Positions 22,985 to 33,134 of a DNA stretch of 64,000 bases are shown one piece after another. The notes beneath the pieces were generated by a model. That model saw only the letters and a list, made by a program, of their open reading frames with translations. It made no database searches and was not told the origin of the DNA. Made by a program: the position numbers and the translations under genes. Source of the stretch: Podocnemis expansa (lineage: Eukaryota > Chordata > Testudines > Podocnemididae); the NCBI GenBank assembly GCA_007922195.1, contig ML681963.1, forward strand, positions 142,572,070 through 142,636,069, written 5' to 3'. Position 1 is the stretch's first letter, and every line of letters starts with the position of its first letter.

Positions 22985-24260
22985 CTTCTTGGAGCGCTGC
23001 ATGGATACATTCAGTAGCAGGTGTCTACATGCCACAACGCACAATTGGCCGGAAACTCTTTAGGCTTAGCCTGTCAGGACAGGGCTGGCGGCCACTGCCC
23101 CCTGGCCACCCTGTGGCTATATATATGGCCGCAGCTCTGCTTCTCCCCAGTTCCATTTTTTCCGCCCAGCGCGATGGTTACAGGACAGTCTGATCTTGCT
23201 TTATGCAAGTGCCTGTCTCTGCTCTGTTTTACAAGTATTTTTCATGACAAGATCTGTTTGTGGACATCACCAGCGTTCCTACCGAGTCCTTCCAACAAAA
23301 ATGTGAACCCGGGGGACAACCCCCACAGGAGATATCTTAATGCCTCTGTGAGCTTCACTGGCTGGATTATGCTCTATTTGCAGCTCTTTTAAACAAAGGA
23401 CTCAGGAAGACAGGGAATGAAGGCTGCATAACAGTGTCCAGGAATGGGCCCTGCAGCCGAAGCCAGGTACATCTGTCACACCCAGGGATTCACCTGCACT
23501 GCATGCTGGATGGGCACCAGAGCCCTCTCAGTGCTGCTCTCTGGCTATGAATAAGAGCCGCGATCAGCCTCTAACTCTGCACCGTATGCTCAGTTGGCAC
23601 CGGAGCCCTCTTGGTGCCGCTCTCTGGCTATGAATGAAAGCTGCAATTGGCCTCTAACTCAGCACAATGTGCTTGGTCAGCACCAGAGCCCTCTCGGTGC
23701 TGCTCTTCAGCTAAGAATAAAAGCTGCGATCGGCCTCTAACTTGTCACCATGTGGTTCGTCGGCCCTGGAGCCTTTTCATTGCCGCTCTCCGGCTATGAA
23801 TAAAAGCCACGATCAGCCTCTAATGTGGCACTGTGTGCTGGATTGGCACTGCGGCCCTCTTGGTGCCACTCTCCAGCTGCAAATGAAGAGCTGCAATCGG
23901 CATCATACTCGGCACCCTATCGCGCCATGTAATCTTATTGCTGGCACCTCCTCTGTGAAGAAAGGGCTGGAGCATCTGAGCTTTGTGCTTTGGCAGTAGT
24001 TCCACATGCCAGTTGGCACCAAGGCTCTCTCGGCGCCGCACCCCAGCAGAGCTCAGGTAAGCGCCCTTGGGGTCAACTTTGGCAATGAAGTGCCAGCACC
24101 ATTTCTGGGGCTCCCCTCCCGGGTGAGCACCTGGAATCTATCACAGTGCCACCCACACTGGAGGCCTTTAAAGCGGCAGAGGCCCTTCAGCTCCTGAACA
24201 TGCTACCAGGCCACCGAAGCAAATGGTAAGTCCGCCTTCCTTCCTCCACTTTACCCAGCA
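22985..24260 (+). mobile_element. DIRS-like element, left end and gag remnants
   Basis: GGAGCGCTGCATGGATACAT marks the left inverted end, also found at 30550. AGGGCTGGCGGCCACTGCC and the TATATATATGGCC box follow at 23085-23130. Near 24150 the plus strand encodes LEAFKAAEALQLL, matching the end of the Pro-rich gag linker at 31300. The middle is replaced by an 83-bp tandem array. Confidence 0.7.
23490..24050 (+). repeat. 83-bp minisatellite
   Basis: Units start at 23531, 23614, 23697, 23780 and 23863 (GTGCYGCTCTCYGGCTATGA), spaced exactly 83 bp, with partial units on both sides. Each unit carries GGCACCRGAGCCCTCT and AATAAAAGC-like segments. 83 is not a multiple of three, so it is unlikely to be coding. 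Confidence 0.85.
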
Positions 24261-24663
24261 CCAGGGAGAGCTGCTCACTACTTGGACCCCACGCCACTGA
24301 GAAACTGTGGGATCCAATTCCTATGGCACTGATACCCTTGCCTCGGCCCCGCAATGTTCCCTCTAAGCCCATGATGCAGCTGAGCAAGTTCTGGATGCAG
24401 CTGAGCAGGTTCTGAATGCCACTGAGCAAGTTCCCTGCTGGTTCCCAGACTCCCATTGGGCCCCTTACTTGCTGCCTTCCAGCGCCTCCAGTACATCCAA
24501 CAACTTGTTCAGCTGCATCATCAGCTTTGAGGGAACACTGACTGTGTAAATAAACAAAAAGCAAGAAAATAGAATTAGTTTAGGAATATCTTTTTCTTCT
24601 ACTCCCCAAATTCACTGGAAGCCTGAAAGGCAGATTTAGTGTTTGGGTTCTTGTCACACTAGT

Positions 24664-24856
24664 CAGGGGGTCTCAAACACTCGGTCCCTAAAGCTATTTC
24701 CTGTGGCCTGCACTGACACCATTGTTACTAGTATTTGCAATATTGGTGTATGAAAAGGTTTCAGTGGTGCAACCCTCAGACCAGTATACTAGTCCTCATG
24801 CAGTCCTGTACTAGTCCTCATGGAGCCATTGTGATGATTTGCGGTTGAGACCCCTG
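24664..24856. mobile_element. hAT-like MITE
   Basis: Ends CAGGGGGTCTCAAACAC and GGTTGAGACCCCTG are inverted. The flanks CACTAGT and CACTATGT look like an aged target duplication. Confidence 0.65.
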
Positions 24857-25488
24857 CACTATGTCAAACATTAGCCAAATAAAAATTGGCATACAGTTTA
24901 GTCAGAAACAGACAGTAATCCTCAATTACACACACTTCTTAATTAAGAATTCATCCTGATCCTAAGATTTAACCCTTCTTGAAATTGTAGAGCCTTTTAT
25001 TAACAGACAACTTATTGATATCCCTGTCTTTACCATACAAAGTTATTAATTTTCCTGTCCGTATGACCAGTTTAGCAGAGTTTGGAAATTCAAGCTGCCA
25101 TTTACTGGAGCAAGTAGTTTCCTTTCTTTTTCTGACAATCCCCATAATAGAATATGCAAAAAGGAGGGGTACAATTATACAGTGTTGTGAATAGCAAGGG
25201 AAAAATAGACTGAACGAACAGAATTTCTGGATATGTTTTTCTGCTCTGTTGCTGCTACTTTATTGCAATGGATTCTGCTTACAACCCTATATAGAGAACA
25301 TTGTTTCACTGTTGTGAAGTTATATTGAGCCAGAATGTTTACACATAACACTAAAGAAATGAAGATGCATACACATGAACTTAAAAGTGATATACGTTCT
25401 GTGTATTCACACTATGGTGCTCATCTATTTCAGGAATGAAGAAGTTTAAAAAACTCTTATTAGGTGAAATACAACATCCTTCCAAGAT
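24857..25488. other. Spacer without recognised gene
   Basis: AT-rich, nothing recognised. Confidence 0.4.
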
Positions 25489-25727
25489 CCAAAGGGGCAG
25501 CTGTGTTAGTCTAGTTCAGTAAAACAAAGAAGGATCCTGTGGCACTTAAAGACTAACAACTGTATTTATTGCATGAGCTTTTGTGGGAGAAAATCCAGTT
25601 CATCTGATGCTTTGAAGTTGAAGGAACTTAGAATGTAAGTCTGATGAAGTGAGATTTTCCTCCCACAAAAGCTCATGCAATAAATATAATTGTTAGTCTT
25701 TAAGTGCCACAGGACTCCTTGTTCATT
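25489..25727. mobile_element. CAAAGGGGCAGC-family MITE, nearly complete
   Basis: Starts CCAAAGGGGCAGCTGTGTTA and is a fold-back: GGCACTTAAAGACTAACAAC on the left and TGTTAGTCTTTAAGTGCCAC on the right, with CATCTGATGCTTTGAAG in the middle. The right terminus is cut short at GGACTCCTTGTTC. Confidence 0.8.
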
Positions 25728-25802
25728 ATACAACATACTGGGTACAAGCTGAGTTGCTATGCTGACATTGCTTAGTGCTTGCATCAGTGGCCTTATGTGT
25801 TG

Positions 25803-25866
25803 GGGGGGGTCTGTCTGTCTGTCTGGGGGTGGCTCTGTGTGTGTTTCTGTGTCTGCCTGGGGGTAG

Positions 25867-25898
<32 letters not shown>

Positions 25899-26105
25899 CT
25901 GTCTGTCTGTCTGTTTGGGGGTGTCCGTGTGCGTGTGTGCATGTATGAGTGTGTCTGGGGGTGCCTCTTTGTGTGTCTATCTGTCTGGGGGTGCCTCTGT
26001 GTGTGTCTGGCTGTGTGTGTGTTTCTGGCTGTCTGGGGGTGGCTGTGTGTGTGTCTGTCTGCCTGTTTGGGGGTGTCTGTGTGTGTGTGTGTCTGGGGGT
26101 GATTA
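25803..26105. repeat. GT-rich minisatellite (TGTCTGGGGGTG units)
   Basis: Alternating TGTG runs and TCTGTCTGGGGGTGNCTCTG units of about 25-40 bp. Open frames on both strands, with Cys/Val-rich or Thr/His-rich translations, are products of the repeat. Confidence 0.9.
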
Positions 26106-26985
26106 TTGGGTGGCCCACCTGCCTGGGGGGCACCTGTGCTGGAGGGCTCTGGGGCCAGCAAACTACACTCTAACCCCTGCAGCAGGGGTAGTTTATGCAA
26201 CTCCTGGCCAAGAGCCTTCCCTGCCCATGCACTGGTTTCTCCAGCCGACCTGCAGTTGGGGTCCTTCTCCACCCATTTCCCTGAGTTCCGGGCACCTTCC
26301 CAGCCGACCCCACTGCCACACTTCCCCTGCTCCTCACTCCAACCCCGCTAAAATCCCCCCTTCCTGCTTTCCTGGCCACCAGAACTGCTCCCTGGCCACA
26401 GGCTGTTGCCGCCCTGACCATCATCAGGGTGGGAAATTTCAAACCGAAGCAGACCCCTGCCAGGCAGAAAGGCATCTTCCGGCTTGCTAAGGTCAGTGGC
26501 TAGGCTATGTGCTGCCAGCAGCGATCTGTGCACCAGAGAGTAATTGTTGTTGCACACGTGCGAAAGTGCACAGCTTACAGGGGACATTGGAGCTGGGGGT
26601 GCATTCCTCAGGCCTGGCCTCTTACTAAAGGGTCCACAGCACCAGGTTCTTCCCAGCACTGCACTCGAAGCTGGCTACCTCCTACTGAGGCCCAACTCAG
26701 TGCCATGGCCCTGGGTGAGGTCACCCCAGTACCAGGGTAGTCCCTTCTCCCTACTACAGCCATGAACAAGGACCAGGGTCTTACAGAGAAGATTCTACTA
26801 CACTTGAACCCCTTCACTGGGTCACTGCCTACCTGGGTCAGGGTCACACCCCTTGAGGGAGACCAAGACCCCTTATTCAACTTGGGGTTTGAAACCTGCC
26901 CAGTCGCCATTACGATTTTCCCCCTTTGTACTTGTGTCCTTGACGTTGCTGGGACACACTGGCCTGAGCCGCCCTAATTCACCCC
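26106..26985. other. Spacer, possibly the 5' part of a decayed DIRS copy
   Basis: GC-rich, with CCAGGTTCTTCCCAGCACTG and GTCACCCCAGTACCAGGG resembling the Pro-rich gag linker style of other copies. No intact frame. Confidence 0.35.
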
Positions 26986-26989
26986 CGGG

Positions 26990-27385
26990 TCCCCTAGCAG
27001 TCTCAGAAAGTTTGACCTCGTGGCTAGAAAAAGCCTATTCACCTTCAGCTTTTCAGCTGAGGATTGCTAGCCATCAGGCCTTGGTTAAAAGATATTCTCT
27101 AGACCTGTGGGATGCTATGTAGTGTTTTAGTAGCTTCCTCCCACAAGAACACTTAGAGGATTTTGATGCCTTCATCCAGGACAGTTCCTTGGCCTCACAT
27201 GATGCCTTTACAGGGACATAGGATGCCTTGAACGTGGCCAGCCGCAGCATTGCTATAGCCGTGGTTACGCACTGAGCAGCCTGGCTTTGGGATTTTGACC
27301 TCTCCCAGGACTTATAACAGTCCATATTAGATGTCCCTTTAGAGGGACAGTCTTTCTTTACCTACCCGCTGACTCTCTGACCCGT
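26990..27385 (+). pseudogene. DIRS-like gag core, broken by stops
   Basis: Encodes LEKAYSPSAFQLRIASHQAL, KRYSLDLWDAM, then a stop, FLPQEHLEDFDAFIQDS, another stop, DALNVASRSIAIAVV and AAWLWDFDLSQDL. Each block matches the open copy at 18860-19330. Clearly a pseudogene. Confidence 0.75.
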
Positions 27386-30120
27386 GGCAACTGTGCCCAT
27401 AGGTCAGCCCTCAGAACCCTGGGTATGCTTACTCCCCAGGCGCCTCAATGTTCTCCCAGTCTACCACAACCCCTCAAACACATGGGGGAGGGGGTCCTCA
27501 TTGTATCCCCCCCCCCCAAAAATACACAACTGAAATGGCTACCTTTTAGGAAACTTGTACCACTGGATGATGGTCCCCTTCCCTCGTTATAGGTGATCAA
27601 CTCCAACAGAGTTGTTTCTCCCTCCATCAAACCCTTGAATATCAGTGCGGTACCCTAAACATTTTTGTTAAATGCCCCCTCACAATCAGCCTCGGGATAC
27701 CTCTTCCCCCTCTCCAGTAATGATGTGTCTCCCTCTTCCCTTACCATACCCTTCAGGTCAGGTAAGGCCCTGGCAACTGGAGAACTCTCCTCACATTCAC
27801 TTGGTTCCAGTTGCATAAGCCCTTGGACCCTTGGTGGAAATCCAGAGGTCATAGAGGTATGAGAAGTGGGCACATGATGCTCCCCGCCAAAAAAAAAAAA
27901 GAAAATTAAAAAGAAACCACTATAACCCTCTGGGACAAGGAGAGGATACCTTCAGCTCTGCCAACTCCTTCCCAGTTGGGCACACTGAAAGGGGTACAGT
28001 CTCATGTCACTATCCCAATAGTGCTCCTTATCCATGTCAGCCTGCAATGGATTTGAGGGAAACTATTGCAGGATGATGAGCCCCGCCCTCTTGGTGACCG
28101 GTAAGAGGTCAAGTTTGTACCTCTTGTCCTCTATCTTCTCCCTCCTCACCCCCTTTTAATGGCCCATGATCTTCAGACTCACATTGGGCTTTTTGCCTGA
28201 TGAATCCTCAAGCCTCACCATAAGGGCTTTGCCTCTTCAGCTCTAGCCGTCCTCTGCAAGGACTTTCACCACATCACATTGCTCCTTCTATCCATGGGCA
28301 AACCTCAAGTTTAGCCCTCAACTGGAACCTCCTCTGCTCTGTTGCTTCCCTCTAACCAGGAAAGGGTCACTTCCTCTGAAAACCCTAGACAGCCATCTAG
28401 GAGCTGCCTTGATCTTTCTATGGCATCCCTCTCCTCCCTAGAATTGCAATGAAAGGAGATAGTAGGGGATAGCACTCTTAATGCTCATCGAAATTCGTAC
28501 ACCCGAGTGAGACATTTGGGGACCCGTGGTCCTTAGCTCAGGGTAGTTCCCTTGCAGAACTCTGGCTCCCAAGGAAACTTACAAACCCTTAACAGGCTGG
28601 AGAGCCTGACAGCTTATGGGTGATGATTTCATAACGTCCTATCTTGCCCTCTCCATGTTCCTTAAAGGACACAGCGGATTTTCCTTGTTTTTCCCTAAGT
28701 GGGGGTTGCCTTATGCTCTCCTTTCCTCTTCCTGGGGTCTCTCCCTCTTCCTTCTTCCTACCCTGGACCCTCCCAAGCCTTACACCTTTCAATAAGTGGG
28801 GAGGCTCACCAATAACACCCCTTCCCCTCGGAGCAGGTGTTATAGCCCACGTTCGACTTGCATCTTGCCTAAGGTGTTCTCTTCTCTTCTCATCAGGAGC
28901 TATGGAATTGCAAGCCACAAGTCCCCCCACCAAACACACTGATTCTGGAGATTGGGGGCACGACCCTCAAGGTGGACCTGACCCATCTACAGAGATGGCT
29001 GGATACCCCTTCCCTCGATTCAGACCCTCTTCCTACGCGAGTTCGCATACTAGGAGAGTAGAGTAAAGGGGCAGGGGAGAGAAAAGTGCACCTAGCCTTG
29101 AAGTTGCTTCAGCCTCCCACCCCCCCACCCCGCGATGGTTTCTCACCACCCCTGTCTCAGGTCATTCCCCCACCCCTTTGGTTGAGGACAACCGAACATG
29201 AGAATTCAATCAACTTTCTCCTAGTTTCTCTCTTGATGCTAGGATGTGTGTACCTAAGTGTGCCCTCTTGTTTCCTACTATAACCTGCTCAAGGGTCACC
29301 TCTAAAGAAGGGCCCTTCTGAGATGCACACTCCTCTCCTTATGATGACCTCCTTCAAGGAGCGTCTTTGATGCTTTTGGGCCCCAGAGATGGGTCTGCCA
29401 ATCCTCTAGGCCTTATTCCGGGGCTCTCTCTCCAGGCCCTCCATTCCCATGCATCAATGGATGGAGGGGCAGGGATTCCCAGCCACTCCTTCCTTGTTAT
29501 TCTTCTTCTTACATTAGTTTCCATATGAAGATGGGATGCCTTAGTTTAGAGCACCCCTTAGCAATCCTACCCATAGCATCTCCTGCCTGTATGCCAATGG
29601 GGAAAGGCCTTTTGCCTATTTCCTGTTTGGTCAGGGGGCGATGAGTTCCCCACCCCCAGTCTTGGTTAGTAACTTAACCCAATTGACCCCCTCCCCTTTT
29701 GGGGGCTGAAGCAGCAAGGGTGGTAATTATTCCACCCTTGCTCTTTGCCTGCGGCTGTAGGAACCCATTGCCCTGGATCACAATTGCCTTTCTCAGGAGT
29801 CAAATCTACTAGGAAAGGGCAACCCTCCTACACTAGACGGTCTTGCTGGTGACAAGGAGGTTCTTTTGCTATTGTGATATAGCATATTCCCTGATAATAA
29901 ACCAGGGACGGTCCCTGTTGGAGTTCTAGTCTCCTGACAGAGTGGGAAATGACCTCTCAGCATTCTCATGCACAGCTTCTCTCGAAGATCTTGCACTTGG
30001 TGGAGTGTCTGTAGGCATTCGCCTGGTGGCCCACTCCTTCTTCACCCAATTTTGTGTGCTGTGCATTTTGTGGGTTGCCGTGCTGAAGGTGAATAAGGAT
30101 CTAACTCTGCCCACTTCCCA
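27386..30120 (+). other. Pyrimidine-rich region, probable DIRS pol remnants
   Basis: Lies between a broken gag core and an inverted DIRS end, so it should be the pol part of the same copy. It is strongly C/T-rich with many short frames. I could not identify a catalytic motif. Confidence 0.35.
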
Positions 30121-30124
30121 CAGT

Positions 30125-30425
30125 ACGGCTAGCAGTCACCTGATACTGAATGTATCTGAGCAGCACTCAAAGAAGAACAGTGGGTTACTTGCCAGTAACT
30201 GTCCTTCTTTGAGATAGGCTGCTTGGATTCATTCAGGTCCCCCCCACCATCCCCGCTACTTGGAGTCAGTGACTAGTAGGAACTGGGGAGGAGCAGGGCT
30301 GTGGCCATATATATAGGCACAGGGTGGCCAGGGGCCAGAACTGGGGCACATAGATACCTGATACTGAATGAATCCAAGCAGCCCATCTCGAAGGACAGTT
30401 ACTGGCAAGTAACCCACTGATCTTG
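30125..30425. mobile_element. DIRS-like terminal module
   Basis: TGATACTGAATGTATCTGAG...GGGTTACTTGCCAGTAACTG on the left and CTGATACTGAATGAATCC...AGTTACTGGCAAGTAACCCA on the right form an inverted frame around a CATATATATAGGC box at 30308-30321. The module is shared with 36334-36684 and, inverted, with 30545-30735. Confidence 0.7.
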
Positions 30426-30544
30426 ATTGAAACCTACTGTCATGCCTGATTAAAGTGCAGGGGCAGGCCCCAATTGCCCTTATACACTGTGCAATGTTGT
30501 TGCAGCCATGTTGTTCCCAGGATACAAGAGAGGCAAGGAAGGTG

Positions 30545-31790
30545 AGGTTCTTCTTCAAGCGCTGCTCAGATACATTCAGTAATAGGTGTATCCATGCTAC
30601 AGTGCACGATTGTTCAGAACTTTTTGCCCTAGCCTGTCAAAAGAGGGCTGGCAGCCACTGCCCCCCCATGCCACTCCGTGGTTATATATGTGGCCGCCTC
30701 CCAACCCCTCCCCAGTTTCATTTTGTTTGCTTCAGAGATGGTTTGTGGAACAGCTCGCTCCTTGCGTTAGCAAGCAGCCAGTCTTTCTCTTCTGGTTTAT
30801 GAGCTTTCTGCTCAACTGGGAGCACCTTTTCGTGGACCTAGTTCCACCAAAGAGTGTTCCCTCTCTCAAGCACCCGTCTTCAGAGCAACGACATTGCTCT
30901 CCTCTGCTGTCCTCCATGCCGCAGTTTAAACTCTGCACTGAATGCAGCAGGGCCTTCCTGCTGGATGATCCCCATGAGAAGTGCCTCCAGTGCCTGGGCG
31001 AAAGCCACTTGGTCACCTCCTGCTCCATCTGTCTGTACTTTAAACCTAGGACAATCAAGGACAGGGAGCAAAGGCACTGTGCGTTGGCCTCAGGGCAAGT
31101 GCAGCAGCCTACCCCTGAGGCTTTGGGGTCTCATGCGGTATCACATGCCAGCTTGGCACCAGAACCTTTCTGGCACTGCTCCCCAAGAAGATGCAAGACC
31201 AGCTTGGTACTGGTGTCGGTACCTCGGTAGCGGCACCACTCAAGGTCTCCCACAAGGGACTCCCCATAGGACCAAGAGGAGTCAGTGCTGCTTCCCTCAA
31301 TTCTGGAGGCATTTGAGGCAGTGAAGGTGCTCCTCTTACTGCCTACTCTACCCTCCCCGGTACCCACTAGAAAAAGGGGCAAGCCAGCCTTTGTTTTGAA
31401 GGTCTGGAAACACAGAAAGTGGCACGTAATGCCATCTCCAGTGTCGGTACTGAATTCCCCAGTAGCAGGAACCTGCTACCTGCCAGAGCCCCAGCAACGT
31501 CGAGCCTTTGCCCTGGCACCGCATCACCCTGCCATCCCTGGCACCATCTTCACAATCCCATGGGGACTCTTCCCCTTCAAGTCCAGGGGAGGGGGCCTCA
31601 AGGGGAACTAAACAGCCTCGACGCCAGCCTCCAGTGCCAGTGCCCTTCCAGTACTGGCCACATGAGTGGTGCCCCCCAAGAGACCACTGTGCCCAGCTCA
31701 GCATCAATTCTGTCGGCACCGACTAGAGCTCTAAACCCAGTGCAGTGTTCCTATACGCGGGACCTTTGAGCGCATTTCGATCTCCTGTGC
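30545..31790 (+). pseudogene. DIRS-like element, left end and gag N-terminal half
   Basis: CTTCAAGCGCTGCTCAGATA marks the end, and TTATATATGTGGCC is a possible promoter box at 30680-30694. From 30916 the frame encodes MPQFKLCTECSRAFLLDDPH, EKCLQCLGESHLVTSCSICL and FKPRTIKDREQRH: paired CxxC sets of a zinc-knuckle-like domain at the DIRS gag N terminus. It continues through a Pro-rich linker to LLPTLPSPVPTRKRGKPAF after a frame change near 31250. Confidence 0.75.
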
Positions 31791-32039
31791 TGTGTCTCTG
31801 CCCACATGGGAATGGAGGTCCAATCCTTGGCAGGTCACGGTGATAGCCTGTTTGGGCCCATCTTTACATCAGGGGAGCCCATTACTGTTCCTCTCCACCC
31901 TAGCATGTTGGACCTTGCCTCTTCACGCTGGCAAAACCCAGGTTCTATCTCCCTAGTTTCAGAATGGTGGGCCTCAAATATAGAGTCCCAGTATCGGAGT
32001 TCCCACTACTTACCTGTCACCCAGCCCCATCCTGAGCGG

Positions 32040-32530
32040 TAGTGGAAGCAGCACTAGGCCCAGGACAAGTTCCCTGGGACACTCTCCCGGCATTGACGGA
32101 TGCTAGGGAATTAGACCTTCTGGGTCGGAAGGTATACTCCTCTGCCACCTTCCAGTTACACGTTGCAAACAACCAGGCCCTGGTGGGCTGATATATGTAG
32201 GAAGGCAAGGGAGGAATATGCTTCCTTCCTTGAGGTAGGCAGGGTAGCATCCCAGGACCTCCTTCTATCTGCCTGGGATGCTGCAGACATGGCCTCCTGT
32301 ACTGTGACCTCAGCCATGGCCCTATGGCATGTGGCCTGGCTGTGAGAGGCTAGGGTGCCCCCTGCCTCTCAACAGGTTGTCCTTGACCTCCCCTTTGGTG
32401 GGGAAGCTCTCTTTCCACTGGAGACAGATGCCATTCTGGGGACTGCCCGCAACCCTCGGAGAGAGATAAAATATTTGGGTCTCCTCCCCTTGGGCCCCCT
32501 TCCATGCCTTCCAGCCCTGTAGGGCGTAAC
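32040..32530 (+). pseudogene. DIRS-like gag core with frameshifts
   Basis: Pieces in different frames encode RELDLLGRKVYSSATFQLHV, then ADICRKAREEYASFLEVG, SQDLLLSAWDAADMASCTV and VVLDLPFGGEALFPLE. They match the 18.8-kb copy in the same order. At least one frameshift and several stops break it. Confidence 0.75.
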
Positions 32531-32691
32531 ACTCAGCCCCGCTCATCCCCTTCCAACTATCGGCATGAGTTAACATTTCCACCACTGCAGCTCGGGCCTA
32601 AATCCCAATTAGAGAATTTCTCCCCTCCCCAGTCCACTCCTCTATTCCTGGGGGAGTGCCTGGACATCCACCAGGGGTAGCTATTCATAAC

Positions 32692-33134
32692 AGCTATGTT
32701 CACACATGGAGGCTTATTTCAAAATAAATTAATTTGAAATAAGCTAATTCGAAATAAAATCGCTATTTCGAATTAACTTAAATTGAAATAAGCAAAAACC
32801 TCAAATCGAAATAGCAAGTCTGGACACAAGACTTGCTATTTTGAATCAGGAGTGGGACAGCATGGGAGGTATGGCAACATGGCCCCTCACTAGGCTTTGC
32901 TCCTACCCAACGTATAGAAAAAGGAAGGCACCCTGGGAATGAGAAGGGCAAAAGTGTTAAATCAAGTAATGGCTATTTCTCTTTCTTCCTAGGTTTTACT
33001 ATTTTGAAATAAGGTTTGTTATTTTGAAATGATGGGGCTCATCATTTTGAAATAACGAAACGTTCTAACATAACATTTTTTAAATCGAAACAACGCTTGT
33101 TGTTTCGATTTAAAAACTATGTGTGAACACACCC
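32692..33134. mobile_element. TTCGAA-rich MITE
   Basis: Ends AGCTATGTTCACACA and TGTGTGAACACACCC. The interior (ATTTCGAATTAACTTAAATT, GGTATGGCAACATGGCCCC, CCCTGGGAATGAGAAGGGC) matches the element nested at 5554-6058. It is inserted in the DIRS-rich region. Confidence 0.75.

Noticed and set aside
25726..26490. Cys/Val-rich and Thr/His-rich open frames of 100-200 codons
   Set aside because: They read through the GT-rich minisatellite; there is no start context or splice support.
28589..29066. Open frames of 116 and 140 codons on opposite strands
   Set aside because: Pyrimidine-rich stretch within a decayed DIRS copy; no catalytic motif found in either frame.
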